DNA from: Pseudomonadota bacterium
GTDB lineage: Bacteria; Pseudomonadota; Alphaproteobacteria; Sphingomonadales; Sphingomonadaceae
Reading direction: 5' to 3'
Assembly (NCBI GenBank): GCA_023458055.1
Contig: JAEXAW010000030.1
Span: 1-24,780, forward strand
DNA length: 24,780 nucleotides
Positions 23,504-24,780 of this stretch are shown in pieces. The notes beneath the pieces were generated by a model that was given only the letters and a program-made list of their open reading frames with translations, ran no database searches and was not told where the DNA came from. The position numbers and the translations under genes were made by a program. Numbering within the stretch: position 1 is the first letter of the stretch; every line of letters starts with the position of its first letter.

Positions 23504-23707
23504 ATGGAAAAAGATATAGCCTCCGAAAGGTTCGTATCGTTTCGCGAGATCATGAGCTTGGTAAATGTTCGCTCTCGTAACGCGATCTATCGCCGTATCG
23601 CGCGCGACCCCTCCTTTCCTAAGCCGCTAGATTGTGGGTTCGGCCGCGTCCGCTTTGCTAGGCGCGAGGTCCTAGCATGGCTCGAATCGCGACCGCGAAA
23701 GGTATAG
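23504..23707 (+). CDS. AlpA-family regulator/excisionase
   Basis: 67 residues. A single HTH of the AlpA type: FVSFREIMSLVNVRSRNAIYRRI, with the typical DPSFPKPLDCGFGRVRFARREVLAWL wing and tail (22- and 26-residue stretches at residues about 10-32 and 34-60). AlpA proteins control integrase expression or excision. ATG 23504 has AAAGG upstream; the frame from 23477 has none. It belongs with integrase 2. Confidence 0.88.
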   Translation: MEKDIASERFVSFREIMSLVNVRSRNAIYRRIARDPSFPKPLDCGFGRVRFARREVLAWLESRPRKV

Positions 23708-24087
23708 TGTCATGCTCCATCGAACCTTTCCTCATCGGGTAAGCGCCCATCCCCGTCTCATCTGGAGCGTATTCCCTAGACTATTTCGTCTCGCGGGTTT
23801 TGATCTACAATACATATTGTGGAATTCGGATAATAAGGAGCATAATAAGGAGCACACCGAACGCATCCGGTTTGATGCAATTTGCCGCAGAAAACATCAG
23901 GTTTGGAGCCTATTACCATTGCCGCGCTGTTTCTCGGTGCCGATGGTATGCAAGTTACCACTGCGTGAATATCCGAGGATTTTTCAGGGTCTTGCGACGC
24001 TTAAACAGTATATCCTAATTTGCAGCTTTCTGTTCGCACAGCGCGTGGTTCTGATCTGGAATTCGTTTGAAAAGAGTGCGGTGCAAC
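23708..24087. other. 380-bp intergenic region, possible regulatory or transfer-origin DNA
   Basis: A 127-codon plus frame covers it but has no ribosome binding site and an unlikely composition (Cys/Trp/Phe/Arg scattered), so I do not call it. Direct repeats ATAAGGAGCA/ATAAGGAGCA lie at about 23832-23853. TACCAT (23914-23919) and ATGGTA (23943-23948) form an inverted repeat. The region precedes two small DNA-binding-type genes, a usual place for an oriT. Confidence 0.35.
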
Positions 24088-24378
24088 ATGGCTAGATACC
24101 CGCTGACGATCTATTTGACCGCTGAACAGCACTCAAAAATCACCAAGGCAGCAAAGGCCATTTCGGTTAGCCAAAGCGCATATGTTGTCGGGCAGTTGAT
24201 GCAGGAAACGAAAGAAATCGGTCGATCCGAATCTGATCTGGTCCTTGAGCAAATCGTCAAGTGCAGATCATTGCTTGAAGTCCTCGTCAGTATGCGTCCA
24301 GACCGAGACGATGTGAGGAGGCGTACCGCCAAGCAGACCGAGAAATACATGGCGGCAGCGCAGGAGCGGCTGTTATGA
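24088..24378 (+). CDS. small CopG/MobC-like DNA-binding protein
   Basis: 96 residues. The N-terminus (MARYPLTIYLTAEQHSKI, then AISVSQSAYVVGQLM) has the strand-helix-helix pattern of ribbon-helix-helix proteins such as mobilization accessory factors. The rest is helical and charged. ATG 24088 matches the family-like start; an ATG 21 bp earlier is in frame but less likely. It overlaps the next gene by ATGA. A relaxosome or partition role is inferred. Confidence 0.65.
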   Translation: MARYPLTIYLTAEQHSKITKAAKAISVSQSAYVVGQLMQETKEIGRSESDLVLEQIVKCRSLLEVLVSMRPDRDDVRRRTAKQTEKYMAAAQERLL

Positions 24379-24780
24379 GCGATAACGCCGAAGGTGAACA
24401 GGTTCAGTTCCGGGTGCAGCTTGCGGCTGACCTGCGTGACCGCCTCAAGGCCACCAGTGCCCGTCAAGGCTGGACGATGACCGATCTGATTGCTGTTTTG
24501 GTCCGAAATTGGTTGACCGCTCCGTTCTCTCCAAAAGAAGTCGACCCGGATCGTACAGCTCCGGATAAGGACGTGCCAGGAACCAAGCTCCACGACCGTT
24601 TGAGCAAATTGGCTTATCAAATCGAAGATGCCAAAAATTATCTTGGCGGCATGAGCACGTCGTGCCATCGCGAAACCCGCGCTCATATTTCCAAAATCAA
24701 TAGTGACCCCGCTCAGCAACTCGAAGAAGCTAAGCGATGGGCACAGTTGATTGACGAAATTTCTTCCATTACGGATGCGG
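24375..24780 (+). CDS. second ribbon-helix-helix-like protein, cut by the window end
   Basis: At least 135 codons, open to the last base. It starts at ATG 24375 in the stop of the previous gene. The N-terminal part (EQVQFRVQLAADLRDRL, then GWTMTDLIAVLVRNWL) again fits a ribbon-helix-helix fold. The remainder is helical with a possible coiled coil. Paired small DNA-binding proteins like these are often followed by a relaxase; that gene would be to the right of the window. Confidence 0.65.
   Translation, partial: MSDNAEGEQVQFRVQLAADLRDRLKATSARQGWTMTDLIAVLVRNWLTAPFSPKEVDPDRTAPDKDVPGTKLHDRLSKLAYQIEDAKNYLGGMSTSCHRETRAHISKINSDPAQQLEEAKRWAQLIDEISSITDA

Noticed and set aside
23712..24095. 127-codon plus-strand frame
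   Set aside because: No ribosome binding site, odd composition, and it runs into the next gene; treated as intergenic.

Overview
The window looks like the accessory, integration-prone part of an alphaproteobacterial chromosome, most likely a sphingomonad (Sphingobium/Novosphingobium/Sphingopyxis type). This rests on the style of the proteins (DUF3768, the sphingomonad-like copper gene set, AlpA/Rep pairs), not on any search, so the genus is an inference. The organising feature is a 48-bp direct repeat at 2517-2564 and 20827-20874. Read on the minus strand it is the 3' part of a tRNA-Lys(CTT) gene, from the anticodon stem to the encoded CCA. Each copy is followed at once, on the plus strand, by a DUF4102-type tyrosine integrase. 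The simplest reading is an 18.3-kb genomic island (2517-20874) followed by a second, tandem element that runs off the right edge. The intact tRNA should lie further right.

Region by region. 1-2516 holds a decayed inovirus-like segment: a filamentous-phage gpII/X replication gene broken by one in-frame TAA, followed by a membrane-anchored SH3-like protein. 2743-3951 is island integrase 1. 4155-6684 is a compact minus-strand five-gene operon: catalytic-domain-only tyrosine recombinase, HhH-GPD protein, DUF3768 protein, divergent DUF3768-like paralogue, and C39/papain-like cysteine peptidase. One promoter, whose spacer is filled by a perfect palindrome, drives it. It is the best candidate here for an undescribed system. 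6907-7146 is the tail of another recombinase cut by an IS481-family element (7147-8148).

8168-17578 is a copper-resistance cluster built around a divergent promoter region. To the left runs copC-copD-P1B ATPase. To the right runs a CnrY/CnrX/CnrH-like regulatory triad (anti-sigma, periplasmic metal sensor, ECF sigma), then copA multicopper oxidase, copB, a membrane DUF305 protein and a PepSY protein. Three matching promoter-like motifs (TRAGGG-N16-CGTA) stand upstream of copC, the cnrY-like gene and copA. This predicts that the ECF factor switches on all three transcripts, including its own: metal sensed in the periplasm would release the sigma factor, which would then induce Cu(I) export, periplasmic oxidation and binding.

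17691-20707 is a scrapyard and maintenance zone: the C-terminal remnant of a type I restriction HsdR, a frameshifted Rep-like gene, an AlpA-like HTH gene and an orphan gene. 20827-24780 is the start of the second element: integrase 2, a two-helix membrane protein, an AlpA regulator and two overlapping small DNA-binding-type genes, the last cut by the window end. I saw no rRNA, no complete tRNA and no CRISPR array.
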